Positions 52,063 to 60,527 of a DNA stretch of 64,000 bases are shown here, in pieces; position 1 is the stretch's first letter, and every line of letters begins with the position of its first letter. The notes below the pieces were generated by a model. The model was not told where the DNA came from. It ran no database searches and saw only the letters and a program-made list of their open reading frames with translations. The stretch comes from Paenibacillus aurantius (GTDB lineage Bacteria > Bacillota > Bacilli > Paenibacillales > NBRC-103111). Location of the stretch: positions 5,782,501 through 5,846,500 of the forward strand of contig NZ_CP130318.1 in assembly GCF_032268605.1 (NCBI RefSeq), in the 5' to 3' direction. The translations under genes and the position numbers were made by a program.

Positions 52063-52131
52063 GTTGGTTAGTTGGTTAAGCTTTACTTCTACATCTTAAC
52101 CCGGGAACCCTGACAGCCTTATGTCAGGGTT
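52063..52131. repeat. Tandem GTTGGTTA repeat and perfect 10-base inverted repeat upstream of the epoxide hydrolase
   Basis: GTTGGTTA is repeated twice in tandem (52063-52078), just ahead of the ribosome site. AACCCTGACA (52106-52115), six bases, TGTCAGGGTT (52122-52131) is a perfect inverted repeat. Both are candidate operator sites. Confidence 0.5.
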
Positions 52132-52213
52132 GGAGAGGAGCTTTCTCTTTTTTTTGCCGCTTCGAGGCCGCTTGTCTTCCTTTTGTACCATGCAGGCCCA
52201 TCCCCTGCAAGAA

Positions 52214-52247
52214 AGAAAACAAGCCGTCTATAGAAAGACCGCTTGTT
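52214..52247 (-). terminator. Terminator of the GntR-ABC operon
   Basis: AACAAGC (52218-52224) pairs with GCTTGTT (52241-52247), with inner TCT/AGA pairing; TTTTCTTTCTT follows on the minus strand. Confidence 0.7.
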
Positions 52248-52275
52248 AGAGACGAGCTCCGTTCCGATCCAGGCT

Positions 52276-52962
52276 CTACACCGTAGACCGCCGAAGCAGC
52301 CCGTAAGAGACAAGCATATACAGCATCGTCACCGGCAATGTCCACCAGAACAATTCCCTGTGATGGTCAACGAGCCACCCTCCGATGGACACCCACCAGC
52401 CGTTAGCCGAAGCCAGGTACGAGAAGAGAGTACCGGCTGCCAGCAGCCCGCCGAACAGAACCATCATGCCGCTGCGTCCGAACCGCCGGTGCACGCTCGC
52501 AATGGCAAAGCCCTGGAAGAACATATAGAGAACCAGCACGAAGAAAATGGCGAGACGGGTAAAGGGGCTCAGGCTTTCGAGAAACGGCAGGCTGAAGAAG
52601 TGCAGCGAAACGCCCCAGCCGGGGATCAGCCTTCCTTCGACATAAGCAAGCAGAAAGATCGCGAGAGCGGTCCCTGCGCTGACCAGCAGCGCCATGGCGG
52701 CGGTGCCTATTAGATAATCCGTCCTTCTGACGTTCATGCCGAGGGCGAAGGGAAACGTATTGTTAATGGTCATAATCCCCGCCACCAGCATATAGCAGAA
52801 AATCGAGGCGAGTCCTCCCGTTGTAATCCCGCCTTCCACTTGAACGAGGGAGCTGATGATCAGGTTGATCACAAAGCTGCTCATGAGAATAAGCCACGGG
52901 ATGTAAATCCACGACCATTTGTCCCGGGCATGCATCCGCAACACACTGTTCATCCGGTTCAT
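52276..52962 (-). CDS. ABC transporter permease, ABC-2 type
   Basis: A 228-residue membrane protein with six hydrophobic segments (near residues 20-38, 48-70, 88-108, 130-152, 168-185 and 200-222). It is the last gene of a GntR-ATPase-permease operon and overlaps the ATPase gene by four bases. The order recalls B. subtilis ytrA-ytrB-ytrC/D, whose products respond to wall-active antibiotics. The substrate is unknown. Confidence 0.85.
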   Translation of the reverse strand: MNRMNSVLRMHARDKWSWIYIPWLILMSSFVINLIISSLVQVEGGITTGGLASIFCYMLVAGIMTINNTFPFALGMNVRRTDYLIGTAAMALLVSAGTALAIFLLAYVEGRLIPGWGVSLHFFSLPFLESLSPFTRLAIFFVLVLYMFFQGFAIASVHRRFGRSGMMVLFGGLLAAGTLFSYLASANGWWVSIGGWLVDHHRELFWWTLPVTMLYMLVSYGLLRRSTV

Positions 52963-53855
52963 AGGGTTTTCACCGCCTTCGCTGGAGTGGGGGATTCCGT
53001 CAATCGGACAATCAGCTGCTGAAGGGAAACCGGAGACAGCTCGAGACCGAGCTCCTTGGCCTGCCGGCGGACGGCTTCTCCGCCCGGGGCCATCACCGTC
53101 ATCGTGAGCATGCCGCCGAACGCTTGGCGGTCCATTACTTCCTTGCCGGTCGCAAAGGCTTCTACCCCGGCAGCCGGCCCCATGACCGTAACCGCCCGTC
53201 CCCGGAGGTTATCCGCGTCTTCGTCAACAATCAGCCGGCCGTCCCGGATCACGAGCACATGCTCAAGCAGCGGACTGACCTCGTCGATCAGGTGAGTGGA
53301 GAGCACGATGGTCCGCGGATGCTCGGTGTAATCCTCGCGCAGCCGGTCGTAGAACAAAGCGCGGGTGACGGCATCTAGGCCGAGATACGGCTCGTCGAAG
53401 AACGTAAGCGGGGCCCGGCTCGCCAGGCCGATGATGACCCCGACGGCGGAAAGCATCCCGCGTGAGAGCTTCTTCATCCAGCGGTCGAGCGGCAACCGGA
53501 AATCCTCCACCAGCGCATAGGCGTACGCCCGGTCCCAGTTCGGGAAGAAGGATGCCGCGCTCTCCAGCACATCGACAATGCGGAAGATGTCCGGATAGCG
53601 CTGGCTTTCCTTGATGAAGCACAGGCGCCGGAGCACCTCCTCGTTCTCGTACGGGGCCTGCCCGAACACCTTCAGCTCCCCGCTTGTCGCAAACAGCTGG
53701 GCGGTGAGCATGTGCATGATCGTCGTTTTGCCCGCTCCGTTGCGGCCGAGCAGACCATAAATCTTGCCCTCTTCGAGTTTAAAGCTGACATCCTTCACCG
53801 CGTCTATCTTCCCATAGGTTTTGGTTAGATGGCGTACTTCCACGACCGGGTTCAT
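52959..53855 (-). CDS. ABC transporter ATP-binding protein (YtrB-like)
   Basis: A 298-residue ATPase: Walker A GRNGAGKTT (residues 38-46), Q-loop near 80, an altered signature LSRGM instead of LSGGQ near 135, Walker B LTFFDEP near 155, and the switch STHLIDEV. About 80 residues after the ATPase core form an extra C-terminal domain. The ATG overlaps the stop codon of the GntR gene, so translation is coupled. Together with the next permease it makes a complete small transporter. Confidence 0.92.
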   Translation of the reverse strand: MNPVVEVRHLTKTYGKIDAVKDVSFKLEEGKIYGLLGRNGAGKTTIMHMLTAQLFATSGELKVFGQAPYENEEVLRRLCFIKESQRYPDIFRIVDVLESAASFFPNWDRAYAYALVEDFRLPLDRWMKKLSRGMLSAVGVIIGLASRAPLTFFDEPYLGLDAVTRALFYDRLREDYTEHPRTIVLSTHLIDEVSPLLEHVLVIRDGRLIVDEDADNLRGRAVTVMGPAAGVEAFATGKEVMDRQAFGGMLTMTVMAPGGEAVRRQAKELGLELSPVSLQQLIVRLTESPTPAKAVKTL

Positions 53856-54223
53856 CGGCTTCTCTCTCCTCTCAGAATCATATCGGCGAGCTGCTCGCCC
53901 GAAATGCCGAGCTTTTCCGCCTCCTTCATCATCGCGACCACATACTGCTCGTAGAACTGGTCCTTCCTCTTCTCGATTAGCTTCGAGCGCGCGCCCTCCG
54001 CCACGAACATGCCGATCCCTCTCTTCTTGTACAATATGCCTTCGTCCACCAGCAAATTAACGCCCTTCGCCGCCGTAGCCGGGTTGATCTGGTAAAAAGC
54101 GGCGAATTGATTCGTGGAAGGAACCTGCGACTCCTCGGGCAGTCCGCCCTGTATGATGTCATCTTCGATCCGTTCGGCAATCTGCATAAAAATCGGGCGG
54201 CCCTCCTCCATCAACGAGGCCAT
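53852..54223 (-). CDS. GntR family regulator, YtrA subfamily
   Basis: A 123-residue regulator: GntR winged helix (residues about 8-75; PIFMQIAERIEDDIIQGGLPEESQVPSTNQFAAFYQINPATAAKGVNLLVDEGILYKKRGIGMFV) and a short helical dimerisation tail, which defines the YtrA subfamily. Such proteins repress their own ABC transporter operon. Here the gene overlaps the ATPase gene, and a consensus promoter with an inverted repeat over its -10 stands just upstream. Confidence 0.92.
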   Translation of the reverse strand: MASLMEEGRPIFMQIAERIEDDIIQGGLPEESQVPSTNQFAAFYQINPATAAKGVNLLVDEGILYKKRGIGMFVAEGARSKLIEKRKDQFYEQYVVAMMKEAEKLGISGEQLADMILRGERSR

Positions 54224-54242
54224 TTTCCCACCACCTAACTGG

Positions 54243-54290
54243 TTAGTTACTCATGTAATTAACTATATGACCAATTCACCTTTTTGTCAA
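54243..54290 (-). promoter_or_regulatory. Promoter and operator of the GntR-ABC operon
   Basis: TTGACA (54285-54290), 17 bases and TATAGT (54262-54267) on the minus strand form a near-perfect promoter. TAGTTA (54244-54249) and TAACTA (54260-54265), with ten bases between, form an inverted repeat overlapping the -10 and start site, a likely YtrA-type operator. Confidence 0.75.
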
Positions 54291-54319
54291 CGGCTCAACC
54301 CCGATTTTTCTTAATGGGC

Positions 54320-54349
54320 AAAAGAAAAACCGCTCCACCCCGGAACGGT
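54320..54349 (-). terminator. Terminator of the cation efflux gene
   Basis: On the minus strand ACCGTTCC pairs with GGAGCGGT (one mismatch) and TTTTCTTTT follows. Confidence 0.65.
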
Positions 54350-54408
54350 CCTGTCCTGTGCTTTATCTTCCCCCGCTGCCCCTAAACCTGCGTTAGGTAT
54401 CCCCGCCT

Positions 54409-55272
54409 TTAATGCGGCTCGATGTGCACATGAGCCTGCTTGACCTTATGCTCCTCCTGCAGCACCTGCTCGACCTTCTCCGTGATGAGGTGGCTGTCCC
54501 ACACGCTCATTTCCTTGTCCACCTCGATCACCAAATCGACCAGCACCTCGTTGCCGTGAATCCGCCCCTTGATGTCCTTGACCCTCTCCACGCCGTCCGT
54601 CCCGAGCACGGTCGACTTCAGCTTCTCGAGTTCCGTCTCGTCGAAGCCGTCGCTCAGCATGTGAGAGGCCTCCTTGAAGATGGTCCACGCCGTCCAGCAA
54701 ATGAGCAGACCGACCAGAACGGCGGTAACCCCGTCGAGCCAAGGCAGGCCGAGAGCCGCACCCGCAATCCCCGCCACCGTCCCCAGGCTGACCCAGGCAT
54801 CCGACAGGTTGTCCTTGGCGGCCGCCTTCAAAGCATGGCTGTTCGTGCGGCGGGCCAGGAGGAGGTTGAAGCGGTAAACGGCCAGCATGACGCCCGCGCA
54901 GAGCAGCGCCACCCAGGCCGCGGTCCAGCCCGGCGTCTCCACTTCCCCGCCCGCCAGCTTCGAAACGGCACCAATCAGCACCTCGATCCCCACGGCGGCC
55001 ATGATGAAGGAAGCGACCAGCGAGGCGATCGTCTCCGCCCGGGAATGCCCGTACCGGTGGTCGCGGTCAGCCGGCTTCCGGGCGATTCTCAGACCGATGA
55101 TCACCGCCAGCATGGCTATAATATCCGTCGTATTGTTAAGACCGTCCGCCGTAAGGGCCTCGGACCGGCCCCCGTAGCCTACCGTCAATTTAAATATGGA
55201 AAGAATGAGATAAGCCGCTGTGCCGATCCAGGCACCGGTTTCGGCCAGGCGCCCGGCTTCCTGCTTCTCCAT
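54409..55272 (-). CDS. Cation diffusion facilitator family metal exporter
   Basis: A 287-residue CDF transporter. Six membrane helices span residues 10-205. The zinc-site motifs are present as GLNNTTD (helix 2, in place of HxxxD-like SLTDS) and the KDNLSDAWVS segment (DNxxD, helix 5), followed by a cytoplasmic ferredoxin-like domain ending in HVHIEPH. CDF proteins exchange Zn2+, Co2+, Fe2+ or Mn2+ for protons. The frame extends 15 codons upstream, but the ATG at 55272 has GGGGG nine bases ahead. No metal regulator is adjacent. Confidence 0.92.
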   Translation of the reverse strand: MEKQEAGRLAETGAWIGTAAYLILSIFKLTVGYGGRSEALTADGLNNTTDIIAMLAVIIGLRIARKPADRDHRYGHSRAETIASLVASFIMAAVGIEVLIGAVSKLAGGEVETPGWTAAWVALLCAGVMLAVYRFNLLLARRTNSHALKAAAKDNLSDAWVSLGTVAGIAGAALGLPWLDGVTAVLVGLLICWTAWTIFKEASHMLSDGFDETELEKLKSTVLGTDGVERVKDIKGRIHGNEVLVDLVIEVDKEMSVWDSHLITEKVEQVLQEEHKVKQAHVHIEPH

Positions 55273-55429
55273 AAAGATGATCCCCCTTCGGTTTGGCGGT
55301 ACCGTGTCATTATACAAAGCCGCGTCCGGGTGGGTCTAGAGAAACAGTTTTGCCTGTCCGTAGCTTTTTTCCTTGGGCGCCAGACCGTTTGAGGGGGCTA
55401 ACTAAGTTGGCCCGGGGCAAGCCTTCCCG

Positions 55430-55855
55430 CTATTTCCTGCTGTTGCGCATAGCGGCAAGCAGCCGTACCGTCCCCCTCTTCCCTTCGACAAATTGCCGGT
55501 AGTCGGGCGACTCCACCGGATACAGGGAAATCCGCCCCTCCCCATCGAAATGAAGCCCCCACCCGTACTTCTTCGGAAGCATGGAGGCCCGGAGGCAGGG
55601 CTGAGGCTTCTGGTAGAACTCGTCGCGGAGCCGGGTCCCGTGGGCGGCCTGCTCCTCTTCCGGAATCTCCTTGTGCCGGACATGAACCTCATACAGCAGT
55701 TCCTCCTGCGTGTACCGGTACGGCTCGGCGGAAAGCAGCTCGAATTCGATCTCCGGCTTGGTCCGGCCCGCCTTCTTCCCGGCCGGAACGGTGCCCGCTT
55801 CCGCCGGACAGTCCGCCGAGACGGTAATGAAGGTATTATAGTAGTTCCATTCCAT
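55430..55855 (-). CDS. DUF6157 family protein
   Basis: A 141-residue soluble protein matching DUF6157: NYYNTFITVSADCPAEAGTVP at the N-terminus, YRYTQEELLYEVHV in the middle, and the conserved QPCLRASMLPKKYGWGLHF near the C-terminus. No function is known for this family, which is common as a single gene in Bacillales. It lies between the CDF and MFS genes; the MFS gene upstream is read in the same direction. Confidence 0.85.
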   Translation of the reverse strand: MEWNYYNTFITVSADCPAEAGTVPAGKKAGRTKPEIEFELLSAEPYRYTQEELLYEVHVRHKEIPEEEQAAHGTRLRDEFYQKPQPCLRASMLPKKYGWGLHFDGEGRISLYPVESPDYRQFVEGKRGTVRLLAAMRNSRK

Positions 55856-55884
55856 GACTCTTCTCCTTTCGGCTTATTTTTCCA

Positions 55885-57351
55885 TTATACCCCTGTTCCG
55901 CCGGGTTCACTATGTCGGCCCCCTTCCGCTTTCTCCACCGCCGTACGGCCGCCGGAAGGGACCAGCCGTGCTCCGCCGATCAGCAGGGCAGCGGCCATGG
56001 CCGCCGCCGCGAAAACCGCTCCCAGCTGGAAGATCCCGGTCAACGCCTCGCTCAAGACGGCCTTGTCCACGCCGGCCGCCCCCTCGGCCCCTCCCATGCC
56101 GGCGGGCAGCAGGCTCCCGAGCACGCTGACCCCGACCGTGCCCCCGATGGAGCGGAAGAACTGCGAGGAAGAGGAAGCCGCTCCCCGCTGCTCCCAGCCG
56201 ACCGCGCCGGCGGCCGAGGTGCCGAGTACCGGGTAGACGGCGCCCATGCCGAGGCCGGTGACGATCATGAAGGCGATCACCTGCGCCTTCGCCGTTCCGG
56301 TCCCCATGGTTCCGAGCAGAACCAGGCCGGTCATCATCACGAGGAGGCTGCCAACCAGAATGGTGCGGTAAGAGAACCGGCTCATTAGGCTCCCGCTCCG
56401 GGTGGAGGTGACCACCGAGGCCAGCATCAGGGGAACGAGGATGTAGCCGGTCATCGAAGGGCTTACCCCGATGACCTCCTGAACGAACAGCGGAAGGTAA
56501 GCGATGGCGCCGAACATGGCGGCACTCATCCAGAAGCCGGTGAGGCTTCCGAAGGCAATGACCCGGTTTCGGAACAGGGAGAGGGGAAGGATCGGCTCCT
56601 TCGCTCGGCTTTCGCTCCAGACGAAGAGACCCAGCAGGAGAATGCCCGCTGCCAGAAGCCCGATAACCTCGGGAGACCCCCAAGGCGCCGAGCCCCCGCT
56701 CCGGACCAGCCCAAGCAGCAGGGAGACGATCCCGGCTGTCCCCGTCAAGGCGCCGGACCAGTCGATGGAAGGTTTGTGCCCGCTGCGTACATTTTCCTTC
56801 AGCCCCGCCGCCACCATGGCCATAGCGGCTGCGCCAAACGGCAGGTTAATCAGGAAAATCCAGCTCCAATGCCCGTAATCGGCGATCAAGCCGCCTACCG
56901 TCGGGCCTGCCAGGCTGGACACGGCAAAAAGTGTCCCGAACAACCCCATGAACCTCCCCCGGCCCTCCGGGGAATAAATATCCGCCGCAATGGTGATCGT
57001 AACGGGCATAATCGCCCCGGCTCCCAGTCCCTGAACCGCCCGGAAGACGATGAGGCCCGTCATCGAATCCGCCGCGGCGCACAGGCAGGACCCGATTAGG
57101 AAGAGCAGCATCCCGAGGAGATACATCCTTTTTCTCCCGAACAGGTCGGCAAGCTTCCCGTACAATGGAATGGAAGAGGTGGAAGCCAGCATATAAACGG
57201 CGAACACCCAGCTGTACCGGTCCCCTCCTCCCCATTCTTGAACAATGGTCGGCATAGCGGTGGTCACAATCGTCTGGTCCAGTGTGGCCAGCATCATCCC
57301 GGTCAGCAGGCCGGCTCCCGTCAGACGGAGCTTTGACTCCCCCTTCATCAT
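55885..57351 (-). CDS. MFS multidrug exporter, DHA2 (14-helix) family
   Basis: A 488-residue transporter with 14 predicted membrane helices. Motif D-like LATLDQTIVTTAMPTI (helix 1), motif A GKLADLFGRKRMYL (loop 2-3) and motif C GPTVGGLIAD (helix 5) place it in the EmrB/QacA drug:proton antiporters. The frame is open 32 codons upstream, but AAGGAG lies eight bases before the ATG at 57351. It is divergent from a TetR gene, which probably represses it. Confidence 0.92.
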   Translation of the reverse strand: MMKGESKLRLTGAGLLTGMMLATLDQTIVTTAMPTIVQEWGGGDRYSWVFAVYMLASTSSIPLYGKLADLFGRKRMYLLGMLLFLIGSCLCAAADSMTGLIVFRAVQGLGAGAIMPVTITIAADIYSPEGRGRFMGLFGTLFAVSSLAGPTVGGLIADYGHWSWIFLINLPFGAAAMAMVAAGLKENVRSGHKPSIDWSGALTGTAGIVSLLLGLVRSGGSAPWGSPEVIGLLAAGILLLGLFVWSESRAKEPILPLSLFRNRVIAFGSLTGFWMSAAMFGAIAYLPLFVQEVIGVSPSMTGYILVPLMLASVVTSTRSGSLMSRFSYRTILVGSLLVMMTGLVLLGTMGTGTAKAQVIAFMIVTGLGMGAVYPVLGTSAAGAVGWEQRGAASSSSQFFRSIGGTVGVSVLGSLLPAGMGGAEGAAGVDKAVLSEALTGIFQLGAVFAAAAMAAALLIGGARLVPSGGRTAVEKAEGGRHSEPGGTGV

Positions 57352-57459
57352 TCCCTTCGCTCCTTCTCCTTTTAATCGACATCCTGTTGCAAAAGCAATG
57401 CCGTGTTGTATACAATAGAAGAAAGAGAGGAGAGCGGCAACCGTCACTTTCCTTCGAAG

Positions 57460-57475
57460 TGTCGCATACTCGACA
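57460..57475. promoter_or_regulatory. Candidate TetR operator between the MFS and TetR genes
   Basis: TGTCG, six bases, CGACA form a perfect inverted repeat in the centre of the 177-base divergent region. Confidence 0.45.
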
Positions 57476-57528
57476 ATTGATGCTCCCGGCGCCGAACAAA
57501 GCTTATTTATTAGACAAAGGAGCTCCTT

Positions 57529-58137
57529 ATGTCCCCAACGATTAAACCGATTGACCCGAGAATGAAGCGTACCCTATCCGTTATCAAAGACGCCCTCCTC
57601 TCGCTGATCGACGAGAAGGGCTTTGATCAAACCTCTGTCCGTGACATTACCGGGCGGGCCCAGATCAACCGGGCCACCTTCTACCTTCATTACCAGGACA
57701 AATACGATCTCCTGGAGAAGCTCGTGGACGAGAGGCTGCAGGAATTCCGTGAAGCGGTGCAGCTTCCTCCGTCCTTCGGCGGGGCCGATCTCAATCTGGA
57801 TGCCGACGCCCCTCCCCCTTCCTTTATCCGGCAGTTCGAGGTGATGGCGGAGCAGTCCCGCTTCTACAAGGTTATGCTCGGCCCGAATGGCCTGCCCGGT
57901 TTTGCCGGACGGCTTGAGGAGGTTATCCGCGAAGCGCTCTACCAACGCTCGACCTTGGCCGTTCCGAACGACAGCCGGCTGAAGGTGCCGCGGGAGATGA
58001 TTATCCGCTACACCACCTCCGCCCACCTCGGCATTATCATGCAGTGGCTGGAAACGGATATGCCTTATACCCCCAAGTACATGGCGACCCAATTGAAACG
58101 CCTGCATATGCTGGGACCGACCCACGTCACGACTTAA
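57529..58137 (+). CDS. TetR/AcrR family regulator
   Basis: A 202-residue regulator. The helix-turn-helix spans about residues 12-60 (VIKDALLSLIDEKGFDQTSVRDITGRAQINRATFYLHYQDKYDLLEKL), and the rest resembles the TetR_C_33-type ligand domain. AAGGAG lies six bases before the ATG. It is divergent from the DHA2 exporter gene and is its likely repressor. An ArsR gene follows after 55 bases in the same direction. Confidence 0.91.
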   Translation: MSPTIKPIDPRMKRTLSVIKDALLSLIDEKGFDQTSVRDITGRAQINRATFYLHYQDKYDLLEKLVDERLQEFREAVQLPPSFGGADLNLDADAPPPSFIRQFEVMAEQSRFYKVMLGPNGLPGFAGRLEEVIREALYQRSTLAVPNDSRLKVPREMIIRYTTSAHLGIIMQWLETDMPYTPKYMATQLKRLHMLGPTHVTT

Positions 58138-58192
58138 TTCCTGCGTTTGCCCGCAAGTCCAACCTGGACACGTCAGAAAGGAGACGAAGAGC

Positions 58193-58540
58193 ATGGGCGT
58201 GAAAATGACAACCTTGAGTGCGCTAGCCGAGCCCAACCGACTGCACATTGTGGAGCTCCTTCGAGACGGCCCCCTCACGGTTGGGGAAATTACCGATAAG
58301 CTGGGCCTGCAGCAGCCGCAAGTCTCCAAGCACCTGCGGGTGCTGAGCGACTCCGGCCTGGTAGGCGTGCAGCCAAGCGCCAACCGCCGGATTTACCGGC
58401 TGCAGCCGCAGCCCTTCAGCGAGCTGAATTCGTGGCTGGAGTCCTACCGCCGCCTTTGGGAGGACCGCTTCGACCAGCTGGACGATTACCTCCGCGAGCT
58501 TCAGGCGAACGGCCAGGAGAAGCCGGATGACAAGGCTTAG
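58193..58540 (+). CDS. ArsR family winged-helix regulator
   Basis: A 115-residue ArsR-type regulator with LSALAEPNRLHIVELLRDGPLTVGEITDKLGLQQPQVSKHLRVLSDSGLV as DNA-binding core. No cysteine pair for metal binding is present (I see no Cys in the protein), so it is not a metal sensor; it resembles the SRPBCC-linked subgroup, but no SRPBCC gene follows directly. AAAGGAG is well placed before the ATG. A terminator follows. Confidence 0.9.
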   Translation: MGVKMTTLSALAEPNRLHIVELLRDGPLTVGEITDKLGLQQPQVSKHLRVLSDSGLVGVQPSANRRIYRLQPQPFSELNSWLESYRRLWEDRFDQLDDYLRELQANGQEKPDDKA

Positions 58541-58567
58541 TTGGCCCCACTTTATATTCGCGAATGC

Positions 58568-58595
58568 AAAAAACCGCCTGCGAAGCAGGCGGTTT
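58568..58595. terminator. Bidirectional terminator between the ArsR and MerR genes
   Basis: AACCGCCTGC pairs with GCAGGCGGTT around a GAA loop; six or more A/T flank it on the left. Confidence 0.85.
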
Positions 58596-58627
58596 CTCGT
58601 CGTGGGGTGATGCCCCTAACCATCCGG

Positions 58628-59374
58628 TTAAGCGGCCGCATAAGCTTCGGCTGCCGCGCTGAGGTAATAAGCAAGCCCGGTCTGCTGGGCCTCGAGCATG
58701 CTCCGGTGAAAATCGTCTCCGAGGAAGAACCGGCACTGGGCCGCATAATCGGCCGGGGTGAGGGCATGCCCGTGATCGGCCAAAAAAGCTAGATGCCCGC
58801 GGATCAGCTCCCGGGCCTCCCCGCTGTCGTGGCGGCTGCCTTCCCGCAGTAGCTCAGCCATGGCGTTCATGTAGCGGACGGCTTCCGCCGCCTGGGCGTT
58901 CATCTCCTCCACGTCGATCGGGTTCTCCTCCAGCATGTCGTAGCCGTACGTCTCCTTCAAGTGGGAAACCTGGTCTTGAAGCGCTTCCTCCCACTGCTCC
59001 TTCTTCTCAAAGCCTGCAAATAAGTTACGGTTCTCCATAGACTCTCCTTTCTTGGCGGACGCGAGAGTGGCCTCCAGCGTGCCGATCAGCCGCTCCAGCC
59101 GGCTCTTTCGTTCCAGCAGCAGCTTCCTCTGCCGGGTCAGAATCCCTTCCCGTTCCGGCTGGCCCTCCAGCAGCCGGCCGATCTCCGGGAGCGGAAAATC
59201 CAGCTCGCGGTAGAACAGAATCTGCTGCAGGCGCTCCAGCTCGGGGGTTCCATACAACCGGTAGCCCGCCTCCGTCGTCCCGGACGGAAGCAGCAGCCCG
59301 ATTCGATGGTAATGGTGCAAGGCTTTGACCGTCACCCCGGACAGCTCCGAGACTTCCTTGACGGTGTAGGGCAT
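58628..59374 (-). CDS. MerR family regulator with TipAS drug-binding domain
   Basis: A 248-residue TipA/Mta-type regulator: MerR winged helix (residues 1-70, YTVKEVSELSGVTVKALHHYHRIGLLLPSGTTEAGYRLY), a coiled coil (about 75-110), and a TipAS domain (about 130-245). In the family the TipAS domain binds thiopeptide or other hydrophobic drugs and activates exporter genes. No exporter gene is adjacent, so it may activate only its own gene or a distant target. Confidence 0.93.
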   Translation of the reverse strand: MPYTVKEVSELSGVTVKALHHYHRIGLLLPSGTTEAGYRLYGTPELERLQQILFYRELDFPLPEIGRLLEGQPEREGILTRQRKLLLERKSRLERLIGTLEATLASAKKGESMENRNLFAGFEKKEQWEEALQDQVSHLKETYGYDMLEENPIDVEEMNAQAAEAVRYMNAMAELLREGSRHDSGEARELIRGHLAFLADHGHALTPADYAAQCRFFLGDDFHRSMLEAQQTGLAYYLSAAAEAYAAA

Positions 59375-59530
59375 TATCCTCTCCTCCTTTCCTGAACGGG
59401 CACCGCTCCGGCTTCTTACTTAAGTCCGTCGGTTCCGATTCTGTTCCCAGTGTAGACCCTCCTCTAAGGGGAGAGTCAACTAGCTCTTGCTTCTTTTTCC
59501 GGTTAGGCTTCGACAGGCTCGTCTCACAGC

Positions 59531-59571
59531 AAAAACGGCAGCCCTGGACCGAATAATAGTCCCGACTGCCG
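59531..59571 (-). terminator. Terminator of the gene at 59595
   Basis: CGGCAG (59536-59541) pairs with CTGCCG (59566-59571), with an inner GGAC/GTCC pairing; five Ts follow on the minus strand. Confidence 0.7.
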
Positions 59572-59594
59572 CGCGCTTGCGTATGCGCCTGCTT

Positions 59595-60059
59595 TTAATA
59601 TTCACCCTTAATGACAAAAAACGAACCCCGGATCGTTCCAGCCAGCTTGGACTTCTGCCGGGCGAACTTGAACTTCCCTTCCAGCTCTTGGGGAACCTCC
59701 ATCCCCTCCGAAAGCTTAAACCCGACGGCCCGCTTCTTAGGGTCATCCACCGTATAAAGGACGTTGACCGCAAGGCCATCCTCATAAAAAACGAAGGTCC
59801 ATTTAATATTTTCCACTTGCAAAGACGACGTTTCCAAAGGCTTGGCCGCAAACTCCAGCCCCCGCTCTTCCTTCAGAATCCGGTTCACATAATCCAGGGT
59901 CTCCTGGCTTTCGTCAGCGGGTACGACCGTAAATTCATGCTTGTACTTGTTCATAAAGTAACGGGCCTCGTTAGCACGCAGCCCCGCGAGCGCTTCGGCT
60001 ACAGGGGAAGACTCCAAACCAGCTGTAGACACGTTTTTGAAATCAACGACATAGGACAT
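59595..60059 (-). CDS. Conserved-looking protein of unknown function
   Basis: A 154-residue soluble alpha/beta protein that I do not recognise. It begins MSYVVDFKNVSTAGLESSP, has no signal or membrane segment, and ends in FFVIKGEY. The start is the ATG at 60059, eight bases after GGAG; two earlier in-frame ATGs overlap the ribosome site. It follows the SRPBCC gene by 45 bases in the same direction and is followed by a terminator, so it is the third gene of an ArsR-SRPBCC-unknown operon. Confidence 0.75.
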   Translation of the reverse strand: MSYVVDFKNVSTAGLESSPVAEALAGLRANEARYFMNKYKHEFTVVPADESQETLDYVNRILKEERGLEFAAKPLETSSLQVENIKWTFVFYEDGLAVNVLYTVDDPKKRAVGFKLSEGMEVPQELEGKFKFARQKSKLAGTIRGSFFVIKGEY

Positions 60060-60104
60060 GTCCATCTCTCCTTCTCTCTCCATGACTCCCCGCCAGGGAA
60101 TCGG

Positions 60105-60527
60105 TTAAGCTTCCACTACCTTCTCCAGCTCGCCGCACCATTTGGTCCAGCCAAACTTGGCTCCCTGAAGGGCCTGCTCGTTCGAAAGGCCGGCCTGCTC
60201 CAGATGAAGGTTAACCTTGCCGTCCTCCAGCTCCTGAAGCGTCCAGGTGACCGTGTGCTTCTCTCCCCCGCTCGCCCACGTATAGGACAGCCGGTTTGGC
60301 GCCTCCACGATCAGCACTTCTCCCTCCACTACGCCGTCCCACCATTGGTTCGGCTCGGTACGGAACTGAAACCGGTGTCCCACGACAGGTTCAAAATTAT
60401 TCTCCATGGCCTGGCCGGTATGAATGTTGCACACCCACTTGGCAAGCTTGCTGGAATCCGTTAAAGCGGTCCACAGCTTCTCCATTGAGGTTTTATACTG
60501 AAAATCCAAGGTCAAGGTCATACTCAT
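60105..60527 (-). CDS. SRPBCC (AHSA1/START-like) domain protein
   Basis: A 140-residue helix-grip protein of the AHSA1 group: MTLTLDFQYKTSMEKLWTALTDSSKLAKWV at the N-terminus, FEPVVGHRFQF, a YTWASGGEKHTVTWTLQEL strand pair and a closing helix GWTKWCGELEKVV. The family binds hydrophobic ligands in a cavity, but the ligand is unknown. The start at 60527 overlaps the ArsR stop by ATGA, so the two are translationally coupled, the usual arrangement for this ArsR-SRPBCC pair. Confidence 0.92.
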   Translation of the reverse strand: MSMTLTLDFQYKTSMEKLWTALTDSSKLAKWVCNIHTGQAMENNFEPVVGHRFQFRTEPNQWWDGVVEGEVLIVEAPNRLSYTWASGGEKHTVTWTLQELEDGKVNLHLEQAGLSNEQALQGAKFGWTKWCGELEKVVEA

